Shown here piece after piece: positions 52,768-60,615 of a stretch of DNA of 64,000 nucleotides (within the stretch, counting starts at the first letter, position 1; each line of letters begins with the position of its first letter). Under the pieces are notes generated by a model that saw only the letters and a program-made list of their open reading frames with translations, was not told the origin of the DNA and did not search any database. The DNA is from Hyphomonadaceae bacterium. Lineage in GTDB: Bacteria; Pseudomonadota; Alphaproteobacteria; Caulobacterales; Hyphomonadaceae. A program made the translations under genes and the position numbers. Where the stretch lies: contig JANSWU010000006.1 of NCBI GenBank assembly GCA_024743315.1, positions 1-64,000 of the forward strand. The letters are read 5' to 3'.

Positions 52768-54468
52768 CTATGACGGACCCACCAATTCCAGTCCAGAAAT
52801 CAACAGAACAGCATCGGTGCGCGCAAGCGCCTCATTCAGAACTGAGAGTTCAAATACGCTCTCCTCATATTCAGTTTCAAATACGTCAATTCGCTCAACA
52901 TTATCGCGCGTGTTTCTCCCGCGAACGGCTGGAGCGATTGGGTTGAGAGGATCGAGGGTCCAGGGAAGGATCTTCTCGTTGCCTCCAACGGTTTGCAGAA
53001 CGATATCGAGATCGTTCACCAAAGCAGGACCAGCCTCGTCGTTCCAAACCAGAGTGATCCGAGCTGCCATAGGCTTGCCGGTTTCGTCTTTGATCCGCTG
53101 AAGCGTCCAGGATGTACTCCTCGGAACATTGTCCAACTTAACGTAATGATGATGGCCACGCGAGATGCCGGAATCACTCCAAGAGCGCAAATGTTCGACG
53201 GCATGCTTGGTGCTGACAGCGCCCCAGCCATATTTGTACTTCGGTTTTGAATCGACGCTGACAGCCGTGTGGACAAGCAGCGCCCGAACTTCTGACGCAT
53301 TCAATAAGCGCTGCAGCGATGTGTTATCCAGTGCAAGTCCTTGCAGCACCGCAACAATCCCGGAAACTGTTGGCGTGGCCATAGAGGTTCCAAAATTATC
53401 TTTATAACACTTTTCGGTATCGCCATCCTCGGTGCTCACGACCGAACAGGTTTCTGGCTGATCAAAGGCGGCCGGTCGCGAGCAATCCCATTCTCCGGGA
53501 TGTTCGGTAAATGTCGAATAGAGCCGATCGCCATTTGCGATCACATCCGGCTTGATCCGTCCGTCTTGAGTTGGCCCCGTTCCACTATAATGCTCGACCG
53601 GAAGATCTCCTCTAAGCGGGTCAAAGCGCAGCAATCTCGCATTTTCGACCTCTAAACCATACGGAAGGTCGGACATCGACCCGACAGTAATCACATTTTT
53701 CGCTGTTCCCGGTGCATCAATCGTTCGGTACTCGCGCCCATCCTCCGCGGCCGTTGGGCATTCATAGTCTGTGTCTGGACTACATCCCGAGTTTCCAGCG
53801 GCGACGACCAACACAGCCTCTGGCCGATTAGAGACCAAGTCATCGAATACGCTTGAGAACCTTGTATAGGCGCCAAACTTTCGCGGCTGCGCATATGAGT
53901 GATTTGTGACCGCCAGCATATCGTAACGGTCATATGCACGTTCGATTTCCCCTCTGACGTCGCCGCAATAATCCATGGCATAAATGGTGGCATCCGGCAC
54001 CATGCCTCTCGCCTCTTCAAATCCATCTTTCCCTGTCGCCGCCAACGTCCCGGCCACATGTGTGGCGTGCCAATGAGACCGATCAATATCTGCTCCATTA
54101 ATGACGCGCCCCTGACCGAACTCTTGGTGGGTCTCGAGAACCCCTCCGCCATCCCAAACGCCGACCACTAATCCTGCGCCGGTTCCGACGCTTTCGGTTA
54201 GTTGTAATGCGAGCAGGCCATGAGCCGCCGCGGCTTTAGCATTTCGACCTGGCCCTTCATTCCGTTTCCCAAGCATCTCCGCTGAAAGCGGCGTGGGCGC
54301 CACACTCCCGGTCTCTGCCAGGGCGATTGATCCATCATCAAAAACATCCGGCGATGACGTCGCCTCGGATAAGGGCGAAATTTCGCAGCCGGCCAAAACG
54401 GTAACAAAGGCTACACTTGTTACAGCTTTGAGGATTGGGTGGTGGAATGAGTGAACGTTTCTCTTCAT
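52768..54468 (-). CDS. Subtilisin-like (S8) serine peptidase lipoprotein
   Basis: A 566-residue peptidase with lipoprotein signal 'VTVLAGC' (Cys28). The triad is complete: Asp106 in 'VGVWDGGGVLE', His134 in 'HWHATHVAGT' and the Ser of 'GTSMATPTVSG', with the oxyanion Asn in 'VAAGNSGC'. The C-terminal ~120 residues ('LVWNDEAGPALVNDLDIVL') resemble the jelly-roll domain of KP-43-type subtilases. A classical inhibitor prodomain is not obvious: only ~75 residues separate the lipid-attachment Cys from the catalytic Asp. It lies between the beta-barrel gene and the TPR-CHAT gene on the same strand. It presumably acts in the periplasm or at the cell surface; the target is unknown. Confidence 0.92.
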   Translation of the reverse strand: MKRNVHSFHHPILKAVTSVAFVTVLAGCEISPLSEATSSPDVFDDGSIALAETGSVAPTPLSAEMLGKRNEGPGRNAKAAAAHGLLALQLTESVGTGAGLVVGVWDGGGVLETHQEFGQGRVINGADIDRSHWHATHVAGTLAATGKDGFEEARGMVPDATIYAMDYCGDVRGEIERAYDRYDMLAVTNHSYAQPRKFGAYTRFSSVFDDLVSNRPEAVLVVAAGNSGCSPDTDYECPTAAEDGREYRTIDAPGTAKNVITVGSMSDLPYGLEVENARLLRFDPLRGDLPVEHYSGTGPTQDGRIKPDVIANGDRLYSTFTEHPGEWDCSRPAAFDQPETCSVVSTEDGDTEKCYKDNFGTSMATPTVSGIVAVLQGLALDNTSLQRLLNASEVRALLVHTAVSVDSKPKYKYGWGAVSTKHAVEHLRSWSDSGISRGHHHYVKLDNVPRSTSWTLQRIKDETGKPMAARITLVWNDEAGPALVNDLDIVLQTVGGNEKILPWTLDPLNPIAPAVRGRNTRDNVERIDVFETEYEESVFELSVLNEALARTDAVLLISGLELVGPS

Positions 54469-54625
54469 TAGGAACCTGTTTGAATGACTGCGTGTCAGAA
54501 TGTGACATGTTCGAACAAGCCAACTTACTCACGATCAAAAAGGCAAGCCTAAAAGAAGGAAAAAGGACGGAGTATGGCGCAACATCACCCCAGAAAGCCC
54601 CTCACGTCCAAGCAGCAGCATCATC

Positions 54626-54645
54626 GGGCGAGGTCTCCCTCGCCC
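54626..54645. other. Hairpin between the beta-barrel and S8 peptidase genes
   Basis: GGGCGAG and CTCGCCC form a perfect 7-bp stem with a six-base loop in the 208-base gap. No T run follows in either direction, so a classical intrinsic terminator is unlikely. It could stabilise or process an mRNA end. Confidence 0.5.
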
Positions 54646-54676
54646 ATTTGTGAAAACGCCCCGCTGCAAAGTGGGA

Positions 54677-56512
54677 TCAAAAGCGTTTGGTGAGCCTGAC
54701 CAAGGCGCGTGTTTCGTAGTTCGTTATGGGCAAGGCGCCTTCTCGATAGCCACTCCAGCCATGATAGGCATTGAGTGAGAGGTTAAAAGCGATGCCACGC
54801 CCCACGCCTCTCTCATCCGAAGGCTGAAATAAATGAAGGAGTTGGGCCTCAGCCTGAATGCTATATTCGTGCGAACGGTAGCTAAATTCATCAAAGAAGA
54901 AATCTGTGGCGTCTTGGTGTAAGTCGGCAGATAGCGTGAGGCTCGGTGCATCCGTCGGCGCATACGAGATTGAAACCCCTCCAGATAGGTTTCGATCGGA
55001 AACGTCATCCAAATTTCCTCTTCGAGATTCCTGATTGTTGATTGAAACGTATGCAGAAAAATCGAAGTCATCGAGATACAATTCTTGGATGATATCCAAT
55101 CCAAGCTCTTTGTTTGTGTTGGAGATCAGACTTGGAGAGAATTCGCTTCGCGTTGAAACGAAGGCGTAGATATCCGTATAGAACCTCTCGCCATGTTTAG
55201 CGAAGCCGCCCCCAAACGAGCGCGTTTCAACCGAGTGCGTGCTCTCGTAGAAGCTGTCACCTGATCTTAGACTTTGCACGCCGATTTGCAGCTCATCCGG
55301 AGCCCAGTCAGGTAGATTAGGCAAGGCTTGCGCAAGATCAGAGCGAAGGCGCAATCGGAATATCTCATCATCTGCTACCACCAAATTATTATCGCGCAGA
55401 CGCTCGCGATCAAAAGACAGATCCAAACGGTTTACCCCATCCGAAAAATTGAGGTTCGTGGAGTCAAGATCGTAACTTCGCGATCGAAGGGTCGACGTTT
55501 CGACTTGGAATGTGAGTTCGTCGAAGCCGCCCTCAATCTGCGCCCCAAAATAGTCGCCTGGAAACAAAATTCCGCCAATCGTATTTTGTTGCGCGCTTCG
55601 AAACCGAGATGCGCTGTTCGAGTAGTGAAAGCCCATATCCAGGCTCAATCTATCCTCGTCAATGAGGTTCGAATGAACAGAAACAAAACTATCGAGCGAC
55701 CTTTCTCTGTTCACTGATTGGGTCTTCTGGCTCTCAAGAGAAATTAGCCAAGGGACCTTAGAGAAGTGGCGTTCAAAACCAGCCTCAGAAAACGATAGAC
55801 CACCAACAACCGAAAATTTCTCATCACGGGTTTCAAGACTCATCCCTGCATCCAGCGCAAACTGCTGGAGCCAGAACTCCGGGTCTGCTAGCCCAACTCC
55901 ACCTCGACTTTTCAGGAATGGTTGTCTGTTTGAGTAGATACCGATCGCAGTTTTGTAGGACACCCCCGCTTGGGTTTCTGCATTCCAAATCGCATCAGCT
56001 TCGATATCCCAAGCATCGCTTGCCCTGAGACTGGCATGCGCCAAGTGATTTGTCTTGGTCACAGCATAAGGGCCGAGTGCGTGCCGTGTTGCGACCTCGA
56101 GGCTCGAATTTTTGTCGACCGCGAACTCGATGTTTTGTTGCTCTGACAAGGTGCTTGGCAGCTTTGAGACCGAAACGCCGCTTTCAACAGATTCAAACGT
56201 CATTGAGGCGGTATTGATCTTGAACAAATCGAGGCGCTTGGTCGCCGTATTCTGCACCCTTGAAGGGGTTGTTTCTGGGGTCACCGTCTCAACTTGTGTC
56301 CCAACAGATGAAAGAAGATTAGCGGCCCAATCGACGCTGAAAGATGTTCCCCTTTGCTCATCATCGTCATTGGTTATTACCAAGCTCGCTGAGGCTGCAT
56401 GAGAACTCAGGGTGGCAAACGCGAACGCAGAGAAAAGAAATCTAACTTTGGCCGATCGAGACATCTGTTCGAATGGCATTTTGTCGTCAGGTGCTACACG
56501 GTTCCGGCGCAT
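54677..56512 (-). CDS. Predicted outer-membrane beta-barrel protein of unknown family
   Basis: About 611 residues. After an N-terminal signal segment ('VRFLFSAFAFATLSSHAASA') the sequence is rich in alternating polar/hydrophobic stretches of barrel type and ends 'YETRALVRLTKRF', a good beta-signal with terminal Phe. I recognise no TonB plug, POTRA or autotransporter passenger. Start: the ATG at 56512 overlaps the stop of the small upstream gene (TGATG) with GGAAG eight bases before it, indicating translational coupling. It would give an unusually long n-region; ATG 56464 would give a conventional signal peptide but lacks a ribosome site. As the partner of a small secreted protein, it may be a receptor, exporter or surface anchor (inference). 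Confidence 0.75.
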   Translation of the reverse strand: MRRNRVAPDDKMPFEQMSRSAKVRFLFSAFAFATLSSHAASASLVITNDDDEQRGTSFSVDWAANLLSSVGTQVETVTPETTPSRVQNTATKRLDLFKINTASMTFESVESGVSVSKLPSTLSEQQNIEFAVDKNSSLEVATRHALGPYAVTKTNHLAHASLRASDAWDIEADAIWNAETQAGVSYKTAIGIYSNRQPFLKSRGGVGLADPEFWLQQFALDAGMSLETRDEKFSVVGGLSFSEAGFERHFSKVPWLISLESQKTQSVNRERSLDSFVSVHSNLIDEDRLSLDMGFHYSNSASRFRSAQQNTIGGILFPGDYFGAQIEGGFDELTFQVETSTLRSRSYDLDSTNLNFSDGVNRLDLSFDRERLRDNNLVVADDEIFRLRLRSDLAQALPNLPDWAPDELQIGVQSLRSGDSFYESTHSVETRSFGGGFAKHGERFYTDIYAFVSTRSEFSPSLISNTNKELGLDIIQELYLDDFDFSAYVSINNQESRRGNLDDVSDRNLSGGVSISYAPTDAPSLTLSADLHQDATDFFFDEFSYRSHEYSIQAEAQLLHLFQPSDERGVGRGIAFNLSLNAYHGWSGYREGALPITNYETRALVRLTKRF

Positions 56513-56820
56513 CAGAGTTTCTTCCGCAAAATTCGCATGCACTGACCTCGATTGGCCGCCTCTTCATCGAACATGGCCTCTATCAGCCAGAGTTGATCTT
56601 TTTCGTGCAGTGACTTGCAAGTCTTCGCGATGCCACGAATGCTCCGAAGCGTTCGCAGGCATTCTCCGACGCTTATCGCGATTTCATCTGAAGCAAGCTT
56701 ACAAAACTGCATCTGCATTCGCGCTGAACCATTACGTGGTTCTGCAGACGCTTTTGCAGGGTTCACCAAAACCAATGCCAGGATCGTCGAGAGGGCTGCG
56801 AGTATTTTTTTCGTGTGCAT
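56512..56820 (-). CDS. Small secreted four-cysteine protein
   Basis: A 102-residue protein with a clear signal peptide (cleavage probably after 'VNPAKASA') and a ~76-residue mature part that looks helical. It has exactly four cysteines ('FCKLA', 'GECLR', 'KTCKS', 'GQCMR'), an arrangement compatible with two disulfides in a helical bundle. I do not recognise the family. ATG 56820 has AGGTGGGCT upstream. It is the first gene of the cluster and its stop overlaps the barrel gene start (TGATG). It may be a chaperone, inhibitor, ligand or substrate for the neighbouring peptidases; nothing in the sequence decides between these. Confidence 0.75.
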   Translation of the reverse strand: MHTKKILAALSTILALVLVNPAKASAEPRNGSARMQMQFCKLASDEIAISVGECLRTLRSIRGIAKTCKSLHEKDQLWLIEAMFDEEAANRGQCMRILRKKL

Positions 56821-57296
56821 AGCCCACCTAGATTACGAGACACCGTTCGCGAGGAGCCGAACGGCCTTTCGAATCTGAGAGGCCTGCATTGTCCAGTGTG
56901 TGAATTACTTCAGTGAATCCAGTCGTATAGAGAGTACGTAGCTGAGTGCTCGATCACCATCTGGCTTTTATTTTGTTTTCGGTATGACCCTAGTCCAAAC
57001 TCGCGTGAGACGCAATCAGGTAGAATTAAAATCGCTTACCGCGCGATTTTGCCATCTTAGAATAGCTGGAAACGAGTGGCTTTAGAATCTTGCGGTTTTC
57101 ATGCTCAACAAATGGGAATGTCCGCTTCTGACCCGAAGCGGACATGACGCGCGTCCGTTATAGGGCGTTTTTGAGCCTTTGAAGTTTCGTATTCTCATGC
57201 TCTCAATGCCTACAAATACAGCGTTAGAGACGTCAATGAACCCTGAGTCGGGGAAACGCATCACGGATTAGAATGGATTCCTCACGCCCGTGCGAG
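56821..57296. other. Intergenic region between the peptidase cluster and the efflux operon
   Basis: This 476-base stretch must hold the promoter of the four-gene peptidase cluster and the 3' end of the tripartite efflux operon, since all flanking genes are on the minus strand. A 60-codon minus-strand frame at 57082-57264 has no support. The clearest structure is the hairpin at 57118-57145, listed separately. Confidence 0.5.
57118..57145. repeat. Perfect 10-bp inverted repeat, possible dispersed intergenic palindrome
   Basis: ATGTCCGCTT pairs with AAGCGGACAT across an eight-base loop, CTGACCCG. There is no T run on either side. Hairpins of this style occur as scattered intergenic repeats in many bacterial genomes, and it could equally be a transcript 3' end for the efflux operon. 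Only one copy is visible in this window. Confidence 0.5.
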
Positions 57297-58664
57297 TTAT
57301 CTCGCATCACCGAGGGCCAAGTATGCGTCGATTTGTGCGTCAAGGAGCCGGCGCTCGGTGCTGATCCGTGCCCCGCGAATAGCGTTTACGCGACGCTGCA
57401 CTGTCAGCACATCGAGCAAGATTGTTTCACCGAGGTCGAATTTGATCTGTTCCAATGCAAGCGCTTCTTCCGCGGAAGCGCGCCCGCGCTCCAACGCCTC
57501 CAGGGCCTGTCGCAATGTAACCGATTGGTCAAACGCATCATTCACGTCGAAGACGGCCCCTCGGACCGTTGCTGCATATGCCGCGAGCGCGGCATCGATG
57601 CGCGCCTCCGCCAGTTCGATCTGGGCTGCGTTTCGTCCAGAGTCGAACATAACCGCTCCCAAACTCGCAGTCAGGCTCGCAATATAGAAATCGGGATCGA
57701 ACAGATCACTCAAGTCCGCGCCACTAGATCCTACGCGCCCTGACAACCGTAAACTCGGCCAGTTCGCTTTGCGCGTTGCATCAAATGCTTCCAACTCGGC
57801 TTTGACTGCGGCGCGAGCGGCCCGAACATCGTATCGGGATTCAAGCAGTTCAGCGGGCAATGCGGACAAACCGAAATTGGTATCATTTGGCAATCGCTCT
57901 GATACCTCGAGGTCTGCTGAACCAAAGTCCCCCAAGATGATCGAGAGCGCGCGGCGCGCTGAACGCGCGGCGAATTCCTGATTTCGTAAGCCAGCCACCG
58001 CGTTTTCATACTCAAGCTCTGCTAGCGCCAGATCGGAACGAGCAATGTCCCCTGCTTCAAAACGGGCTTCGGAGACCCGCTTGGTTTCATCCAGAAAGGT
58101 CAGGTTTTCTTGCGCCAATCCAAGCTGTTGATCGGCCTCGATGATTTGAAAATAAGACCGAGCGGTCTGGGCGAGGATCGCCCGGCGCAAACGCGCCGTG
58201 CGCGCGCGCTGAACATCAAGCTGCGCCTCGGCTTGGCGAATGGTTGCGCGATTGACGCCGAAAATGTCGGGATTCCAGGTCCCGCTTGCATTTACGCTGC
58301 CCCTATCGCTCGTTTGATCAAAGTCGGTGAGATCCGAAAGACCGGTGGCGCTGAGATCGGCATTGACCGTTGGTCCAAGCAAAACGCGGCTCTGTCTAAG
58401 ACTGGCCTCAGATTGCCGAACGCGCGCTTCAGCTTGCTTGAGATCAAGATTGTTCGCTTCGGCAATTGCGAGATAGTCTCGAAGTTGCGCATCATCGAAC
58501 AAAACAGACCAATCGCCGGGCAAGGTGTTCGCTTCGACCATAACTTGCCACGCAGATGGAAGCCGAGCCTCATCGGTCGCTATATCCCCCAGAACGCGAT
58601 TTGACGCCGGGGACTGGCAAGCCACGAGCAACAGCGACGTGGCACTCAATAGGGCAACCTTCAT
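57297..58664 (-). CDS. TolC/NodT-type outer-membrane efflux lipoprotein
   Basis: A 455-residue outer-membrane channel protein with lipoprotein signal 'SATSLLLVAC'. Two repeats of the OEP fold are visible as long helical stretches: 'LAIAEANNLDLKQAEARV' with 'ASLRQSRVLLGPTVNADLS', and later 'LPAELLESRYDVRAARAAV' with 'FDATRKANWPSLRLSGRVG', the latter a standard NodT-family sequence. ATG 58664 is chosen because the lipoprotein signal begins there; the track ORF start is far upstream inside the permease gene. It is the last gene of macA-like, ATPase, permease, tolC-like and completes a tripartite pump. Confidence 0.9.
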   Translation of the reverse strand: MKVALLSATSLLLVACQSPASNRVLGDIATDEARLPSAWQVMVEANTLPGDWSVLFDDAQLRDYLAIAEANNLDLKQAEARVRQSEASLRQSRVLLGPTVNADLSATGLSDLTDFDQTSDRGSVNASGTWNPDIFGVNRATIRQAEAQLDVQRARTARLRRAILAQTARSYFQIIEADQQLGLAQENLTFLDETKRVSEARFEAGDIARSDLALAELEYENAVAGLRNQEFAARSARRALSIILGDFGSADLEVSERLPNDTNFGLSALPAELLESRYDVRAARAAVKAELEAFDATRKANWPSLRLSGRVGSSGADLSDLFDPDFYIASLTASLGAVMFDSGRNAAQIELAEARIDAALAAYAATVRGAVFDVNDAFDQSVTLRQALEALERGRASAEEALALEQIKFDLGETILLDVLTVQRRVNAIRGARISTERRLLDAQIDAYLALGDAR

Positions 58665-58683
58665 AGCTATCACCCGGGATCTG

Positions 58684-59916
58684 TCATTCATGCCGCAATG
58701 CCTCGATCGGGTTGAGCTGAGAGGCCCGCTGCGCTGGCAGAAACCCAAACACAACGCCAACAAGCAGCGCCGATCCGAATGACAAGATTGCGATATTCGG
58801 TGAGAACACCATTTCGATTTCGTCAGTCCCCAGAGAGACCTGTGACACTGCGTATCCAAGGCCGAGACCCAACAGGCCAGAGATGACAGAAAGTAACAAG
58901 GCTTCTGTCAGGAATTGACTGAGAATATCTGAGCCGCGCGCACCTATCGCCATGCGCAAACCGATTTCGCGCGTTCGTTCAGTTACCGAGACCAACATGA
59001 TGTTCATCACGCCAACACCACCAACGATGAGTGAGACGGCCCCCATAGTTGCGAGCAGCAAACTCAGCGTCCGCTGAGTCTCGGCGACGGCCTGTCGGTT
59101 GGCTGAGAAGTTGAAAATTCGAAAGTCAGGGGCTTCGTCGGCGGTTAAGCCGCGCGATCGGCGCATGATAAAGTCGACTTCGCGTTCGATTCTGGCGAGA
59201 TCTTCTTGAGAGGCGCCAACGATTCTGATCGATCGGACTTGATTTCGGACCAATCGGTCATCTCCAAAGAGGCGCGCTCGACCCGTTGGACGAGGGACGA
59301 GCACGAAATTGTTCTGGTCTTGCCCGCGCCAGTTCGTTCCCTCGGTTTCATCGACAATGCCGATAATTTCGAATGGAATGTTTTGGATCTTGATGCGCTC
59401 GCCCATCGGATCCTGGCCGCGGAAGAGTGAACGCACAACAGAGGTCCCAATCACAGCGACCGTCTCGCGCCTTTCTATCTCGGTTTGTGTGATCGGACGG
59501 CCGCGTTGCATTTGGAGGTCGTTGGCGGCGAGATATTGCGGGTCGGCCCCGATCACATTGGCACGCCAGTCGCTGGTCTCAGAGACGATGCTGTACTCTT
59601 GCGATAGATCACCGGTTGCGGCCTCGACCCCTGGAATGGCTTGAATATCGAGCACGTCCTGTTCGGTAAAAGGACGCCATGCCCGACGTGCGCTCGCTCG
59701 ACCATTATTCCAGTTTGGAAAGATTGAAATCGTTCGCGCTTCAACGCTGTCAATGTTTTCCAGAATCTTTTGACGCGAGCCCTCCCCGATCGACAACATC
59801 GCGAACACAGCCGCCACCCCTATGATAATGCCCAGCATGGTTAGAACCGTTCGAAAAGGTCGTTCCAATAGTGAGCCGGCGGCCAGCATTAAAGTCGTAA
59901 GTCCCGGAAATCTCAT
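58684..59916 (-). CDS. MacB-type ABC permease (separate from its ATPase)
   Basis: A 410-residue MacB/FtsX-type permease: one N-terminal helix ('TVLTMLGIIIGVAAVFAMLS'), a ~220-residue periplasmic domain, and three C-terminal helices with 'MGAVSLIVGGVGVMNIMLVS', 'TREIGLRMAIGAR' and 'FGFLPAQRASQLNPIEALR', all family hallmarks. In E. coli MacB the ATPase is fused at the N-terminus; here it is a separate upstream gene overlapping by four bases (ATGA). It transmits ATPase strokes mechanically to the periplasmic adaptor. Confidence 0.92.
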   Translation of the reverse strand: MRFPGLTTLMLAAGSLLERPFRTVLTMLGIIIGVAAVFAMLSIGEGSRQKILENIDSVEARTISIFPNWNNGRASARRAWRPFTEQDVLDIQAIPGVEAATGDLSQEYSIVSETSDWRANVIGADPQYLAANDLQMQRGRPITQTEIERRETVAVIGTSVVRSLFRGQDPMGERIKIQNIPFEIIGIVDETEGTNWRGQDQNNFVLVPRPTGRARLFGDDRLVRNQVRSIRIVGASQEDLARIEREVDFIMRRSRGLTADEAPDFRIFNFSANRQAVAETQRTLSLLLATMGAVSLIVGGVGVMNIMLVSVTERTREIGLRMAIGARGSDILSQFLTEALLLSVISGLLGLGLGYAVSQVSLGTDEIEMVFSPNIAILSFGSALLVGVVFGFLPAQRASQLNPIEALRHE

Positions 59917-60611
59917 GCCAATACGCCCTGCCTCACATCTTCAACAATTTTTCCGTCTCGCATTGTGATCACGCGATGTGCATAATCCGCGACCTCTTTA
60001 TCGTGAGTGATCAAAACAATGGTGATACCTTGGCGATTGAGCTCGACGAGAAGCTCCATGACGCTCGTCGAGGTCTTGGAGTCGAGTGCGCCGGTCGGCT
60101 CATCTGCCAATAAAAGTTCTGGTTCACCAACGAGCGCGCGGGCAATGGCAACGCGCTGTTGTTGACCACCAGAAAGCTGGGTGGGTTTATGATGAATTCG
60201 ATCGCCCAAGCCGACCCGCTCCAGGCTTTGTTTCGCGCGTGCGAACTCTTCATCAAGCCGTGGACGACGATATTGCATGGGCAGGCGAACATTGGTCAGG
60301 GCGGACTTCTTGGGCAACAATTGGAATTGCTGAAACACGAACCCAATGGTCTCGTTTCGAAAACAAGCCAAACTGCGCTTACTCATGCGTCCAAGGGATT
60401 GCCCGGCAATCGCAATATCACCGCCATCTGGCTTATCGAGACCGCCCAGCATATTCATCAAAGTCGATTTGCCAGATCCAGATGCTCCGATCACAGCGAC
60501 AAACTCGCCTCGCTCTATGGTCAAAGTGACATCGTCCAGGGCCCGGATCACTGAGGATCCGCGGCCATAGGTTTTGACCAAGTTCTGGGTTTCAATAAGC
60601 GGCGCTGACAC
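59913..60611 (-). CDS. MacB/LolD-type ABC ATPase
   Basis: A 232-residue ATPase: 'LIETQNLVKTYGRGSS' at the start, Walker A 'GASGSGKST', 'GFVFQQFQLLP', signature 'LSGGQQQRVAIARAL', Walker B 'LLLADEPTGALDS' and 'ITHDKEVADYAHRVITMRDG'. I chose GTG 60611, which has GGGGATAAG upstream and gives the usual family N-terminus; the track's longer start would overlap the adaptor gene by 44 bases. It pairs with the permease encoded directly after it. Confidence 0.9.
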   Translation of the reverse strand: MSAPLIETQNLVKTYGRGSSVIRALDDVTLTIERGEFVAVIGASGSGKSTLMNMLGGLDKPDGGDIAIAGQSLGRMSKRSLACFRNETIGFVFQQFQLLPKKSALTNVRLPMQYRRPRLDEEFARAKQSLERVGLGDRIHHKPTQLSGGQQQRVAIARALVGEPELLLADEPTGALDSKTSTSVMELLVELNRQGITIVLITHDKEVADYAHRVITMRDGKIVEDVRQGVLA

Positions 60612-60615
60612 GAGC

